Position numbers and translations under genes: made by a program. Below the pieces are notes generated by a model. The model was not told where the DNA came from. It ran no database searches and worked only from the letters and a program-made list of their open reading frames with translations. This document shows positions 1 to 12,571 of a DNA stretch of 64,000 nucleotides, piece after piece. Every line of letters starts with the position of its first letter. Position 1 is the stretch's first letter. Source of the DNA: Mya arenaria (taxonomy: Eukaryota > Mollusca > Bivalvia > Myida > Myidae); NCBI RefSeq assembly GCF_026914265.1, contig NC_069131.1:10866001-10930000 (forward strand), read 5' to 3'.

Positions 1-1117
1 CCGCATAAATGGCAACGTATATAATGGTTGAAAATTTTTTTTTACTGACAAAGCCCTGCCTAACTGACCTTTTTGTGTGTTTATCTTTCACTAATCTATC
101 AATGACCAGCCGATGGTAAGACGGTAAATGAAGCAATATGCATGTTAACATTAAGTATTTTGCAATTAAACACCATTCATGGTCATTTACACGAGTATTA
201 ATCCTTTTACTAACCAGAAATGTTATATTTCCAGTGCAAATTTCGCTTAAAGCGTCTGGTTGAATGATACTCATTACTCTAAAATAATATTAAGCAGGGA
301 CGGGTCCATGAATCAACCTAAGAGGGTGCGTAACCCTTTTGACTTGTGGCCCTCCGTCAGAACCGAAAATAAATTGGTTTAAAGTGTTGGCGTGGGGGGG
401 GGGGGGGGTGCTCCCCCAAGAACATTGAAAACAATTTCTAGTTCAAAATGGTGCTTTTTTGGAGTAATTTGGTACTTATTTTCTCCTATATTGACATTAA
501 AAGTAAACTTGGACGAGGTTAGGGTGGATGTGGTGGGCGCCGGGTGTTCCCCTACCCCTGATACCGCTTCTGTTATGCACTTTTAAATACGGCAAATATA
601 ACGTCAGCCAATATGAACATTTATCGAAGAAAAACTTGAAAAATACCATCATCAACTTGGCCCAAAGATGATTTCAACGATGTTCTTAATTTGTTTGTTT
701 ATGCAGCAAATCCATAGCCTGGCGGCTCTAACATTTGAAAAATAGAACAAACAAGTGACTTATGAATTTGGTAGATTATATTGAATAAGAAGTTATAGTC
801 AGCGTTTATTTTTGATCTTCTATATAAAATCGGAGGCCGCCAAGGGGCAGCCCGGCGTCGAAGTAGTCGTTAAGATCACCCAAGATAAACACTGTTTTTT
901 TGTCAAAAATGTAGAAATTCCTATCAAGCGTGCATCCGCAAACCACTGGGCAGCCATTGAATGACTAAATCAAACTTTGGTGGAACGTTTCTTAATCATA
1001 CAATCCCGGGTCTCGACCGGCGATCGCATTTGCGGATACATGAGCGTAAAGACTATTTAATAGTAACTTAAAGTCTCAGTTTTAGTTTTGGTTTTCTGAA
1101 CAATTAAGTAGGCAGGC

Positions 1118-1372
1118 CGGGTCCCGATTTCTCGAAACTTCTTCAGTCTCTTATAACAGGATTGAGCTAAGCTCACTATTTTTGGTTTTAAATAAATTGC
1201 GTAATGTGAACTTCCTTAAAATATGTTATACTTTAGATAGGATTTATCTTCATGATAATCAGAATAAACCAGTTCTTATTCATCAAAATTCAATATAAGT
1301 GTGTTATTTGGCTTATTGAAATAAGCTACTTAAACCTGTTAAGCTTAAGAAGTTTCGAGAAATTGGGGCCGG
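1118..1372. mobile_element. MITE, family with TTTCTCGAAACTTCTT inverted ends
   Basis: The left end reads GGGTCCCGATTTCTCGAAAC and the right end is its near reverse complement, ending in TTTCGAGAAATTGGGGCC. The interior is AT-rich with no open frame. A second copy with the same termini lies at 63214-63466, which supports a dispersed non-autonomous DNA element. It sits in the intron of the left esterase copy. Confidence 0.7.
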
Positions 1373-1509
1373 GTAAAGCCTGTCGCCGACTTATTATTTG
1401 GAAGATTAAAAATGAATGCTAACAGTAAGAAATGGCGATCAAATGCGTCTATACTAGCCACTGCGCACGTACAAGTTTCTAAATACAGTAACTCACTTAA
1501 AACAACACA

Positions 1510-1862
1510 TTAAAGCTGCACTCTCACAGATTGAACGTTTTGACAACTGTTTTAGTTTTTGTCTTGAAACGAACCAATTTTTGCGAAAATGCATAGAAAC
1601 CAGTTAAATAAGACTGGTGACAAAAAAATAGATCGTAGATTTTGTATATTGAAGTTCAAAAATTGGTGTTTTATGCATTTTTCTTAACGGGTTAAGCCAT
1701 AAAATATTAATTTTCGAACGGAAATATGATAATCTGCGATCTAATATTTTGTCAGCAATCTTTTATCATTGGTATGCAGATATTGACGCATAAATTTGCT
1801 CTTTCCAAGACAAAAAATAAAAAGGTTGTAAAAACTGTAAATCAGTGAGAGTGCAGCTTTAA
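1510..1862. mobile_element. MITE, family with TTAA-AGCTGCACTCTCAC ends
   Basis: Inverted termini TTAAAGCTGCACTCTCAC and GTGAGAGTGCAGCTTTAA enclose about 350 bp that is itself loosely palindromic, with two arms each containing a segment like GAAAATGCAT or ATTTACGCA. TTAA at both edges would fit a piggyBac-type TTAA target. Other copies in this window are at 9359-10037, 34356-34719 and 49327-49687, with partial copies at 6033 and 13726. There is no coding capacity. Confidence 0.8.
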
Positions 1863-2736
1863 TGATGAACTGGAATTATGGTTGTGTTCGTTATTTAATG
1901 GCATTTCGGTAGTTTTGTAATGTTTGGTTGTCCGAGCTTTTCTAAATGAAAACATGTGAGGCTCTGTCCGGCGATCCCATTAGCGGAGGCATGACACTGA
2001 ACACTTCTTATTAAGGATTAAATATTTGAAGTTTTAAGATGACCTGTACAGTTAAAGTGTATACGTCTGTTTAAACAGCAAGAACTAAATCGCAGGACAA
2101 ATACATGCATCAAAGCTCTCCACAATGCTTGTCTTGACATTCAATGTCACTCAAATTTGACCTTTTGAGTAAGCACATGCGTATTTTATCTGCTGTTTCA
2201 GCAAGGCCGCACACGAGCTTCGATTTCGTTATATCCTAATATTTATAAATGATTGCTATGATCTACAAGCCCTTATTGAGCACTTAAATAAAACTTGGTT
2301 TAGGTTATGCATAAACTCATTTAACAAGGACACAGTCAAGTTCTGTCGGGGAAATAGGACATGCAGTGATTTATTTAATTAAATTGGACCCTTGTATACA
2401 CACATATTTCAGAGCTCTCGGTCCTGAGCAAAAAAGAAAAAAACACTAAGTGTCCCAATATACTTTAGAGCGCTTATTGCGGATATGATAAATATGTTTA
2501 AGAATGCAGGCTCACCATTCGCAGCGAAATGAATTACTGGCCACAAATGTATCTACATTTTACTAATAACTTATAATGAATTGAATTGAATTGACAAATG
2601 TTTATTTTTACATTGTGCTTTAAGGTTCGATATGGACTTTTCTGCCACCTGCCTGGACTGTTATCAATATTTTCTCATTATATTATTAGATTCAAGCGGG
2701 AAATATATACTCGTGATAGTAGCATCGTGTTATTAC

Positions 2737-4295
2737 CCAAACTTAGCGAAGTTGCTCCAGTACGTCATCATTCGCTCGGACAGGTCCAGTTCCCACTCAG
2801 GCGGCCGGTAACCAGTCTTCTTATACAGAAATTCATAGTCAAGGGAGTAGCCGAACACAGGGGCGATCTCGTCTCCATGGTTAGCTTGAGTGGCCCAGTC
2901 AGGGGTCGGCACGAGCCGTTGGTCCAGTGATGGGCGGAAGTTGTACATGAAGGTGCGAGTGTTGGAACTGTTCGCATGCATAAGACCCATTTCCGTGCCT
3001 GGTATATTGAAGAATACATCCGAGGAGAGTTTCACGAATTGCATTCTGGCATCGGTCGGGTTTTGCCAGTCGGTGTATTCGAGGGCAACGAGGTCACGTA
3101 CAGCTTCAGGAATAGCTTGTCCAATAAAGGTCATACCCAACATTGACGGCGTCTATATGGTCTTAATGTCCTCGTCAGTGATTTTCACGTTATCAATGAG
3201 TTCCTGGTCAAGGGAACCTACCGCGAAGCTCAGCCACAGATGGCCCTCTTGGCCGTTTGTTCCGGTCATAAAGTTCAACTCCCTAAAGAACTCAACCTCC
3301 TCCCCCGTATCAGTTTGCTTTGCATTTCGGATAATATCGCTTGCTGCTTTCTTTATGAATCTCCCTTCGGTCGTTGGCATGAATGTAATTTTCAACATTT
3401 TCTGCATGTCATTTTTTGCATCGTCGGCAAAGTCAACAAACTGAGCTGCTGTGAGGTCCTGCAGACATGCAAAAACATCATCTGTTGTTTCTGTCTTGCA
3501 GCCAAATTCTTCAGCTACAAATTTTGCACTATCCATGGTGTCAAATGCTGCACCTATAAACGGCATACTTGCTGAGCCACTTTGAGCAATTGCGTTCTGG
3601 AAAAGTCCTCGGTTAGGAGGATACAAACTTTGGGCGGTTACGCTAATACCTCCCGCCGACTCCCCAAATATGGTTATGCTGTTTGTGTCTCCACCGAACG
3701 CTTGTATATTGTCTTTCACCCACTGGAGGGCCAGACGTTGGTCAAACAGTCCCTGGTTCCCCGGGGCCCGCTCGTCCCCTATGTTCAGGAAGCCGTACAA
3801 CCCTAGCCGGTAGTTAATGGTCACAACAATCACGCTCCCGTGCGCCGCCAGCACCTCCCCGGGGTAGTAGCGCCCCGCCCCCATACTGAAACCCCCTCCA
3901 TGAATCCATACCATCACAGCCCGACCCCCAGACCGGTCCACCGTACCCTGGGGCACGTATATATTCAAATACAGACAGTCTTCATTAGTAGATCTAAACC
4001 CAACGCTTAAATAGTCTTGTTGCACACAATCGAGCCCCATCTTGGTTGCTTCAAAGGGCTCTGTAAACGGTTCCGTGGGCTCTGGCACCTTAAACCTCAG
4101 TTTACCCACCGGGGGCTGGGCAAAAGGAATACCCAGATATTCGTCTACATTATACTTGTTGTCTTTAAACGAGACACTGTTGGTCTTACCCTTTATAGTT
4201 CCTAATTTGGTTTCAACGTAGGGTCCATCGCACACAGCACATGTAAATATGCAAACTAAAATAACAGTTCCTGATAACATATACAACCACGCCAT
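2737..4295 (-). pseudogene. Carboxylesterase-like gene, left copy, first exon with premature stop
   Basis: This is the large first exon of a secreted carboxylesterase/cholinesterase-family (alpha/beta hydrolase) gene, paralogous to the intact copy at 8295-12442. It begins at ATG 4295 with a hydrophobic signal peptide (residues 1-22). It has the oxyanion-hole motif HGGGF near residue 132, the nucleophile motif GESAGG (Ser213) and the acidic residue in NGQEG (Glu350). The Trp381 codon of the paralogue (TGG) is TAG here (3153-3155), which would remove the catalytic His473 and the C-terminal third. The frame is otherwise open to the donor GTAATAA after 2737. The second exon, by comparison with the right copy, lies before position 1. 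It may be a recent pseudogene, a segregating null allele, or a sequencing error. Few other differences argue that it is young. Confidence 0.85.
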
Positions 4296-4718
4296 ATTCA
4301 GTTCTCACAGCTTAGGCTGTTCAGATTTAGTCTAAACTGAGCCCTATCCTGTGTGCCATTTCAAACACGATCAATACTAGTGTACGAAATTTTACTCCAA
4401 AGTTCAAATATACGGATAACAGTGGTGGATCCAGGACTTTCTAAATGGAGGGGCACAACTAATTATAAACATATTACAAAATTATAAAACTATTTTGAAT
4501 GCATTATTTTAATAATATAATGACATGGAATTCACATTTGACGTCGCTGTCAATGATGTTTGTCAGATCAATTGAATTAAAAAGATAGCATTAACTGATA
4601 TAAGATAAACCATTCACAAAAATATCATGCCGGTTTGGGCAATCGAAACGGGGTCGACGGATTTTAAAGCAAAGTCGTTAACTTAAATTATTCTGTATTA
4701 ATTTGCAAAGGCTCTAGC

Positions 4719-5053
4719 CATTCGGAGCTCCTCGGCCATTTTATCGAAAACAACCTCGGATGTATTTGGATGGTTTACACACTCAAAAAGTGGTACGTTT
4801 AAGTCCGCTGCAAGTAGATCGCGTAGTAATTTTATTTAGCAGTTAAACTTTGTGACTTAACTCTTGGGATTCTTCATTATGTTTACTATAATACAATTCA
4901 ATGACAATAAATTTAAACTTAGATCAATAAATACAACTCTAAAACATTACATTTAACTAATGATATAATTCAAAATTTTACGAACTACTTCAACAGATGT
5001 ACCGGCATACATTCGAGGTTGTTTTCGATAAAATGGCCGAGGAATTCCGAATG
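4719..5053. mobile_element. MITE with 10-bp target duplication, Mutator-like
   Basis: The element starts CATTCGGAGCTCCTCGGCC and ends with the near reverse complement GGCCGAGGAATTCCGAATG. The inverted repeats run about 50 bp inward. It is flanked by direct copies of AGGCTCTAGC (4709-4718 and 5054-5063). The paralogous segment has the empty site with one AGGCTCTAGC near 12730, so insertion, or its absence, can be read directly. A TSD of 9-10 bp is typical of Mutator-like elements; the family call is inference. It has no coding capacity. Confidence 0.85.
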
Positions 5054-6032
5054 AGGCTCTAGCATGATTCCGACGTTAATAAATGCCGAATTGGAAAGTT
5101 CAAGGCGGCAAGACAATGACATTATTTAAAGCAATGACGAACATATAATGTGCACATGTTAACAGTTTAAAACAACTTGTATTTCTGGTATAGTATATAT
5201 TCTGAAAATAGTAAACTTACCCGTATAACTGCAGCCAAGTTTTGTTTTTACTTTTGATCAGCTGTCTGTGTAAAATTGGGCGCCGATTTATCATTATCGA
5301 ATGTTCGGGTCCCGATGTCATTTTCATCAGACTTTTTCGTGTCGTATACTATATTATACTTTGAAATTGGCATACCATAAATAACGGAACATGAGAATCA
5401 GGTTCAATTGTATATATGCTGAAATATTTATATAAACTTTAAATTGTGACAAAACAACTTATTTGTACAATTAAAACAATAAAGATGTGTCCCAAAAACA
5501 ATACTTGCCGGTCAGCTGGGGGTGGGGGGCACGGGCCCTCTATGACCCCCGGTAGTTCTTCCACTGGATAACCAATGATGCAGGTCTATGCTAACTTTCA
5601 GCTTAACAGTAATCGGTTATACCCAGTACGTCGTTATGTGCATACAATATTTGTCATCCCCAGTGATGTACTTGATTTTAACCTCACTCACAGCTGATTA
5701 GCTCGGTGTCATGATACCGATTCTTTCCAAAATTGTCAACGTTTCGTTCAGTTTCAGAGAAATCAAAAACTTTTCAAATGTTCACGAGGTTTTGAAACTT
5801 TACGAAACATGAGCAACTTATCATTTGCGTTTAGAAGACCTATGTGCTTTTTTTTGTGAAAAGGTTTGACATAAATGATAAATGAGGCTCAGTTTATATG
5901 TATTATTTATAATTCGATAAAATTATTTTGATATTATAAACATGGCGTATACTAATCTTTATTTTCACAAATTATAACAATCGTTCCATCACTTTCCGTA
6001 AATCTGATCATATTATAGTTCGTATTCTTCTT

Positions 6033-6263
6033 TTAAAGCTGCACTCTCAGAGATTGCACCTTTTGGCAACTTTTTCTTTGTCCTGGAACGAGCCAATTTA
6101 TGCGAAAAGTGCATGGAAACCAGTGATATAAGACTGCTGACAAAAATTCAGATCGCAGATTTTCATATTTAGATCAAAAATTGATGTTTTATGCATTTTT
6201 TCTTAAACCGTTAGTAACGCTTTTAGCCGTAAAACACATTGATTTTCGAATGGATTGTTTAGT
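6033..6263. mobile_element. Partial MITE, AGCTGCACTCTCA family
   Basis: This has the left terminus TTAAAGCTGCACTCTCAGAG and the inner arm of the family seen whole at 1510-1862, but similarity stops near 6263 and no right terminus follows. Its paralogue in the duplicated segment is at 13726-13950, so it predates the duplication. Confidence 0.65.
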
Positions 6264-6365
6264 TACGGCTTTGTTGTTGCGTGTTTGGTTGACTGTTATT
6301 ATCGAGTGATGTTATCAATGTGTTGTTTTAACGTCAAAATATCACGGACTCTTTGTGAAAGTCCT

Positions 6366-6431
6366 GGGGGGCTAGTGGTGATAGCGCTCGTTTGATTCTT
6401 TCTTAACTTAATAGCATGGGCTAGAACCCCA
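6366..6431 (+). repeat. Possible tRNA-derived SINE relic
   Basis: The segment GGGCTAGTGGTGATAGCGCT resembles a tRNA A-box region, and GGCTAGAACCCCA about 45 bp later resembles a decayed B box. The same sequence is in the paralogous segment around 14080-14136, after a G homopolymer. No A-rich tail or target duplication was identified, so this is tentative. Confidence 0.3.
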
Positions 6432-8294
6432 CAAGAATTAGAAAAACTAAAATTCCTCTTTATACTATGATTGTATTTTTCTGCAATTTCGATATAATAG
6501 AATAAAATAATGATAAAATAAGAGTTTTCAGGTGTTATCCCTTACAACGTGAAGTTATAATAAAGGCCATTCTTTATGGTAAAATATCTTATACTAGCAC
6601 ATACTTCATCTACATCTTTAAACATGGAAATATACATATAAATATTTGTATATAATACAATATATATAATGTTTCGTTAATGCATGTACACAAATGAGAC
6701 ACTAACATAATGCTTATAAGCACTTTAAGAATGAAAACATATGTTTTTCAATTGAATTTGTAGCAATCTCTTTAGAATGGCACTAGAACATCCATCAACG
6801 AATTCTTCATAATTCACAATCACTGTCGTTGTTTTGCTTGCTCGGGAACAGGGCTAGGACGCAGTCGTACAGTGAAGCTGGGTCAAGAAAATAATGCTCA
6901 TCAATATCATTTAGATTCTTATTATTACAGGTTTGAGCGAACATGCATGTTTCAAGGTTTGACGTTTGGTATATGTTCAAAAACAATTTTACAATGAATT
7001 AAAAACGTTGTTTGTGTTTCATTATGCCCTACTCTAAATTACAAGGCATATTTTGTTTATATGTTAATTATAGTATCACTATCACATTATCGGATATTTG
7101 GACTTAAGCACATTTTTTCTGGTAAAATAAATACCACTTTACAGAAATTGAAAGGTTAAATCACAAACTTATTTAACAAATGTTATCATTTTGATTGAAC
7201 TTGTGACTTTTCGGAACAATGCAAACACCGTTGAACAGTTCCATTTATAACAGATATAGAAGGACCTGTAGGGCAAACTACACTTAACATGCAAGAAACT
7301 GCCATGGACATTTTCATCGAAGCAAAACTATTTAAAATGTCAACATTACAATTAAACAAATATAGAAAAGAAGCAAATACAGGCTTAAAGGTCGAGTGTT
7401 AAACCCTTCTATAAGTGACCTCCCCCCCCCCCCCCCCAATTTGTGTACAGTACACAACCTCTGTGAATTGATCTTAATCTACTTGTCTTGATCCCTCTTA
7501 TAAGGCTTCCGATCTGAGTATCCTGCTGTGCAGTTTTTGAAGTTTTATTATAGAAATGGACCCTAAATGGCCCTGGGCCAAGAAACGAATACACATGAAA
7601 TTGGCCCCTACTGTGACATCGGAGCAATTATCAGGAGATGCACAGCAGGGGATTATCTAGTTAGAATTAACCTTTACTTCAGGTCATTCATCTAACCGAC
7701 TTACAACAACATTGGCTGCCACATTGCATACAAGCCCTCTTAATCATTAAGATTTAACTTCGGGTCATCTTAGACTTGGAATTGGAATACGTGTGTATCG
7801 GATGAGTTGCAGTAGACAGACTTGGAACATACGCGAAAGTTGAAATTGTTAATGATTTAAGTCTTGTACTTAATGCGTGCCTATCTGAAATTTCACTTGC
7901 TGAAAATGTAGGTTGTATTCTAAGAACTGATGGCTCTTTGGCCGGGCATGCTGATGTTTCGAACGTCCGCCACGCGGTGTCTCACTAGAACGCTTCATTA
8001 TAACAATCCTACTCCATTTCGAAGCGTAACAGACACACGGGGATTATTACAATGAACAAAGTGAAACGACTGATTTACAGAAACTTGTTTGATCTTTAAT
8101 ACACATTTTGCTCATATCAAGAGCTAAGTAAAAAAACAACAGAAAATGGTCTAGAATAAGCATTTTTCTGATGAAAATGACATCGATCAACATACTCATG
8201 ACACGCCCTTCTTTTTACAAGGAATCCTAGTAAAGACATAAATAGAAACGCATACTATACAATATACAGTTATAATTAAAGTAGTCCGGCCCAT

Positions 8295-11200
8295 TTAGCC
8301 ACATTTCCCTTCAGCATCACACGATTCGTCAGATTTCTTGGCAAATGGAGATTCTTCCGCATGAGCGTGTTCTTTGGTCGCGTCAAGTAGTGCGGGAACT
8401 ATTTCCCGCAATAATTTGACCTCCCTGGTATAGAGGCGATCTTCAACAGAGTCAGTTCTGTCAAACACGTACGACTTCAAGGTGTCCATGTTGTATTCTG
8501 GCCATGTTTCCACACCATCTCCGTTAGGGTTGCTAGAAAAAATGATGGGTTGAATGATAATTCAAAATAGCCTTTGAGCACTGGGCGACTGGTAAAAAGA
8601 GTTTCCCATTTCCCAGAATACGAATTCTTAATAGTTATTACCATACTACAGAAAAACGTATTTCGCCAACAATTCTAATATTCATTAATTAATTTTTATA
8701 ATTGGCAATTAAGTATAGTTTTTTAGGTCTACATGGACTCTATTCGTTCAAGGATGGCGCAGTCAGAGAGACGTTAAATGTTCATTTATGCCTCCGCATA
8801 AATGATAACGTATATCATGGTTGAACTAATTGTTTTACTGACAAAGCCCTGTCTAACTGACCTTTTTTACTTCTATCAATGACCAGCAGATTATAAGACA
8901 GTAAATGAAGTAAGTCCAAATTTCGCTGAAAGCGCCTGGTTGATAAAACTTATTACTCTGAAATAATACTAACTAGGGGCGGATCTATGAATAGACCTAA
9001 GAGGGTGCGTAACCATTTGACTTGCGTCCCTCCCTCACAACCGAAAAGTAATTGGTTTAATGTGTTGGCGGTGGGGGGGGGGGGTGTACTCCCTCAAGAA
9101 CATTGAAAACAATTTCTAGTCCAATATGGTGCACTTTTTTGGAGTAATTTGGTACTTATTTTCTTCTTTATTTACATAAAAAATAAACTTGTACGAGTTT
9201 AGGAGGTGGATGTGGTGGGCGCCGGGTGCGCCCCTACCCCTGATACCGCTTCTGATATGCACTTTTAAATACGGCAAATATAACGTCAACCAATATAAAA
9301 ATTTATCGCAGAAAAACTTGCAAGTTTCAAAATACAGTAACTCACTTAAAACAACATATTAAAGCTGCACTCTCACAGATTGAACGTTTTAGACAACTTT
9401 TTTAGTTTTTGTCTTGGAACGAGCCAATTTTTGCGAAAATGCATGGAAACCAGTTATATAAGACTGGTGACAAAAAAGTTGATCTCAGATTTTTTTATAT
9501 TGAAGTTCAAAAATTGGTGTTTTATACATTTTTCTTAAAACGTTAGTAACGGTTTAAGCCATATAACATTAATTTTTGAACGGAAATATGAAAATCCACG
9601 ATCTGATTTTTTTGTCAGCAATCTTATGCATCAGTCAATTGTAACCACGCACGCCCCCCCCCCCCACGTCCGGGGAATAGCGGGGACTTTGACTATCGGT
9701 CCAACCAACCCCGGATAAAATTCCCGGGGACGAACTGATGGTAAAGTCCCCGCTAAATACCCCCGCACCCAAGGGACCTAGGTAAGGCCCATTCCCCTCT
9801 ATATTTTGCGCGAAGACAAAACCACCGCATTCATCCGGCACGGCGGGCCACCTGAAAGGTAAAAACACGGTCCATCTCCCCGGGTATCCCCGGTATACAC
9901 CCGAACCGGAAGGGGGGCGTGGTTACAATTGACTGGTGCATTACATCATTGGGTTGCAGATATATATATGCAATAATTTGCTCTTTCCAAGAAAAAAAAA
10001 GTTGTAAAAACGGTGAATCTTTGAGAGTGAGCTTTAATGATTAAATGAATTTTTGGTTGTGTTCGTTATTTAATGGCAATTTGTTAGTTTTGTAATGTTT
10101 GGTTGTCCGAGCTTTTCTTAATGAAAACATGAGAGGTTTTGTACGGCGAGCGGAGGCATGACACTGAACACTTGTTAAGGATTAAATATTGGAAGTTTTT
10201 AGATGGCCTGTACAGTTAAAGTGAATACGTCTGTTTAAACAGCAAGAACTAAATCGCAGGACAAATACATGCATCAAAGCTCTCCACAATGCTTGTCTTG
10301 ACATTCAATGTCACTCAAATTTGACCTTTTGAGTAAGCACATGCGTATTTTATCTGCTGTTTCAGCAAGGCCGCACACGAGCTTCGATTTCCTTATATCC
10401 TAATATTTATAAATGATTACAATGATCTACAAGCCCTTATTGAGCACTTGATTTTGGTTATGCATAAACTCATTTTACAAGGACACGGTAAAGTTCTGTC
10501 GGGTAAATAGGACATGCAGTGATTTATTTAATTGAATTGGGTCCTTGTATACACACATATTTCAGAGCTCTCGGTCCTGAGCAAAAAAGAAAAAAAAACT
10601 AAGTGTCCCAATATACTTTAGAGCGCTTATTGCTGATATGATAAATATGTTTAAGAATGCAGGCTCCCCATTCGCAGCGAAATGAATTACTGGCACAAAT
10701 GTATCTACATTTTTTTAATAACTTATAATGAATTGAATTGACAAGTGTTTATTTTTACATTGTGCTTTAAAGTTCGATATGGACTTTTCTGCCACCTGCC
10801 TGGACTGTTATTAATATGTTCTCATTATATTATTAGATTCAAGCGGGAAATATTTACTCGTGATAGTAGCATCGTGTTATTACCCAAACTTAGCGAAGTT
10901 GCTCCAGTACGTCATCATTCGCTCGGACAGGTCCAGTTCCCACTCAGGCGGCCGGTAACCAGTCTTCTTATACAGAAATTCATAGTCAAGGGAGTAGCCG
11001 AACACAGGGGCGATCTCGTCTCCATGGTTAGCTTGAGTGGCCCAGTCAGGGGTCGGCACGAGCCGTTGGTCCAGTGATGGGCGGAAGTTGTACATGAAGG
11101 TGCGAGTGTTGGAGCTGTTCGCATGCATAAGACCCATTTCCGTGCCTGGTATATTGAAGAATACATCCGAGGAGAGTTTCACGAATTGCATTCTGGCATC

Positions 11201-12442
11201 GGTCGGGTTTTGCCAGTCGGTGTATTCGAGGGCAACGAGGTCACGTACAGCTTCAGGAATAGCTTGTCCAATGAAGGTCAAACCCAACATTGACGGCGTC
11301 CATATGGTCTTAATGTCCTCGTCAGTGATTTTCACGTTATCAATGAGTTCCTGGTCAAGGGAACCTACCGCGAAGCTCAGCCACAGATGGCCCTCTTGGC
11401 CGTTTGTTCCGGTCATAAAGTTCAACTCCCTAAAGAACTCAACCTCCTCCCCCGTATCAGTTTGCTTTGCATTTCGGATAATATCGCTTGCTGCTTTCTT
11501 TATGAATCTCCCTTCGGTCGTTGGCATGAATGAAATTTTCAACATTTTCTGCATGTCATTTTTTGCATCGTCGGCAAAGTCAACAAACTGAGCTGCTGTG
11601 AGGTCCTGCAGACATGCAAAAACATCATCTGTTGTTTCTGTCTTGCAGCCAAATTCTTCAGCTACAAATTTTGCACTATCCATGGTGTCAAATGCTGCAC
11701 CTATAAACGGCATACTTGCTGAGCCACTTTGAGCTATTGCGTTCTGGAAAAGTCCTCGGTTAGGAGGATACAAACTTTGGGCGGTTACGCTAATACCTCC
11801 CGCCGACTCCCCAAATATGGTTATGCTGTTTGTGTCTCCACCGAACGCTTGTATATTGTCTTTCACCCACTGGAGGGCCAGACGTTGGTCAAACAGTCCC
11901 TGGTTCCCCGGGGCCCGCTCGTCCCCTATGTTCAGGAAGCCGTACAACCCTAGCCGGTAGTTAATGGTCACAACAATCACGTCCCCGTGCGCCGCCAGCA
12001 CCTCCCCGGGGTAGTAGCGCCCCGCCCCCATACTAAAACCCCCTCCATGAATCCATACCATCACAGCCCGACCCCCAGACCGGTCCACCGTACCCTGGGG
12101 CACGTATATATTCAAATACAGACAGTCTTCATTAGTAGATCTAAACCCAACGCTTAAATAGTCTTGTTGCACACAATCGAGCCCCATCTTGGTTGCTTCA
12201 AAGGGCTCTGTAAACGGTTCCGTGGGTTTTGGCACCTTAAACCTCAGTTTACCCACCGGGGGCTGGGCAAAAGGAATACCCAGATATTCGTCTACATTAT
12301 ACTTGTTGTCTTTAAACGAGACACTGTTGGTCTTACCCTTTATAGTTCCTAATTTGGTTTCAATGTAGGGTCCATCGCACACAGCACATGTAAATATGCA
12401 AACTAAAATAACAGTTCCTGATAACATATACGACCACGCCAT
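8295..12442 (-). CDS. Secreted carboxylesterase-like alpha/beta hydrolase, intact copy, two exons
   Basis: Exon 1 is 12442-10884 and exon 2 is 8532-8295. The donor (exon ends TTTGG, intron GTAATAAC) and acceptor (TTTTCTAG) join in phase to give the family's NPNG..WPEY C-terminal motif, about 598 residues in all. The start ATG is followed by a hydrophobic signal peptide (residues 1-22), implying secretion or ER lumen. Visible motifs are the oxyanion hole HGGGF at 132-136, GESAGG with Ser213, NGQEG with Glu350, and NHGDE with His473, a complete Ser-Glu-His triad. Early Cys residues fit the usual disulfides. The C-terminal tail is acidic and Lys-rich and ends in GKCG, with no clear ER-retention signal. 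Carboxylesterase B family members hydrolyse ester or amide substrates; the substrate here is unknown, and a cholinesterase-like but non-neuronal role is possible. Without exon 2 the reading frame stops at residue 520 inside the intron. Confidence 0.9.
9359..10037. mobile_element. MITE, AGCTGCACTCTCAC family, interrupted by a second MITE
   Basis: This is the paralogue of the element at 1510-1862 with the same TTAA-bounded termini. Its right arm is split by the 314-bp element at 9627-9940, which the left-segment copy lacks. It lies inside the esterase intron. Confidence 0.8.
9627..9940. mobile_element. GC-rich MITE with TTA target duplication, Harbinger-like
   Basis: Ends are TGCATCAGTCAATTGTAACC and, inverted, TGCACCAGTCAATTGTAACC. 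TTA is duplicated at 9624-9626 and 9941-9943. The interior is strikingly GC-rich (CCGGGGA-type runs) against the AT-rich surroundings. The paralogous site near 1765 lacks the element, so it inserted after the segmental duplication or was lost from the left copy. A three-base TWA target duplication is the habit of PIF/Harbinger elements; the family call is inference. A second, incomplete copy is at 22781. Confidence 0.8.
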
Positions 12443-12571
12443 ATTCAGTTCTCACAGCTTAGGCAGTTCAGATTTAGTCTAAACTGAGCCCTATCCTGTG
12501 TGCTTAAGCCATTTCAAACACGATCAATACTAGTGTACGAAATTTTACTCCAAAGTTCAAATATACAGTAC

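Larger units (their letters stand above)
1..7657. repeat. Segmental duplication, left copy
   Basis: This stretch aligns along its length with the segment ending at 15552. Position 1 matches about 8799, the esterase exon at 2737-4295 matches 10884-12442, and the match ends after a shared sequence at 7657/15552. The left copy begins before the window. The copies are close in the coding exon, with only a handful of amino-acid differences, but differ by indels and transposon insertions outside it. Apart from the esterase exon it holds intronic and intergenic AT-rich DNA, several MITEs and G or C homopolymers such as 396-408. I see no second gene in it. Small open frames near 7409-7627 recur in the other copy but run through a poly-G tract and look non-coding. 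Confidence 0.9.
4296..8294. other. Intergenic stretch between the esterase copies
   Basis: No gene is supported here. It contains the 5' flank of the left esterase copy, a 335-bp MITE at 4719-5053, a partial MITE at 6033-6263, a possible SINE relic near 6366, a C homopolymer at 7421-7437, and the duplication junction at 7657/7658. The open frame on the minus strand at 7409-7627 is shared with the other copy but ends in a poly-G-coded glycine run and resembles no family I know. Confidence 0.6.

Noticed and set aside
2890-3444. Plus-strand frames of up to 184 codons over the esterase exons
   Set aside because: Shadow frames opposite the real minus-strand exon; they lack any family motif.
7409-7627. 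Conserved small frame in both duplicates (also 15306-15488), possible terminal phosphatase exon
   Set aside because: Its C-terminus is coded by a homopolymer G tract, conservation is explained by the recent duplication, and no splice-phase-compatible EQY-type motif is present.
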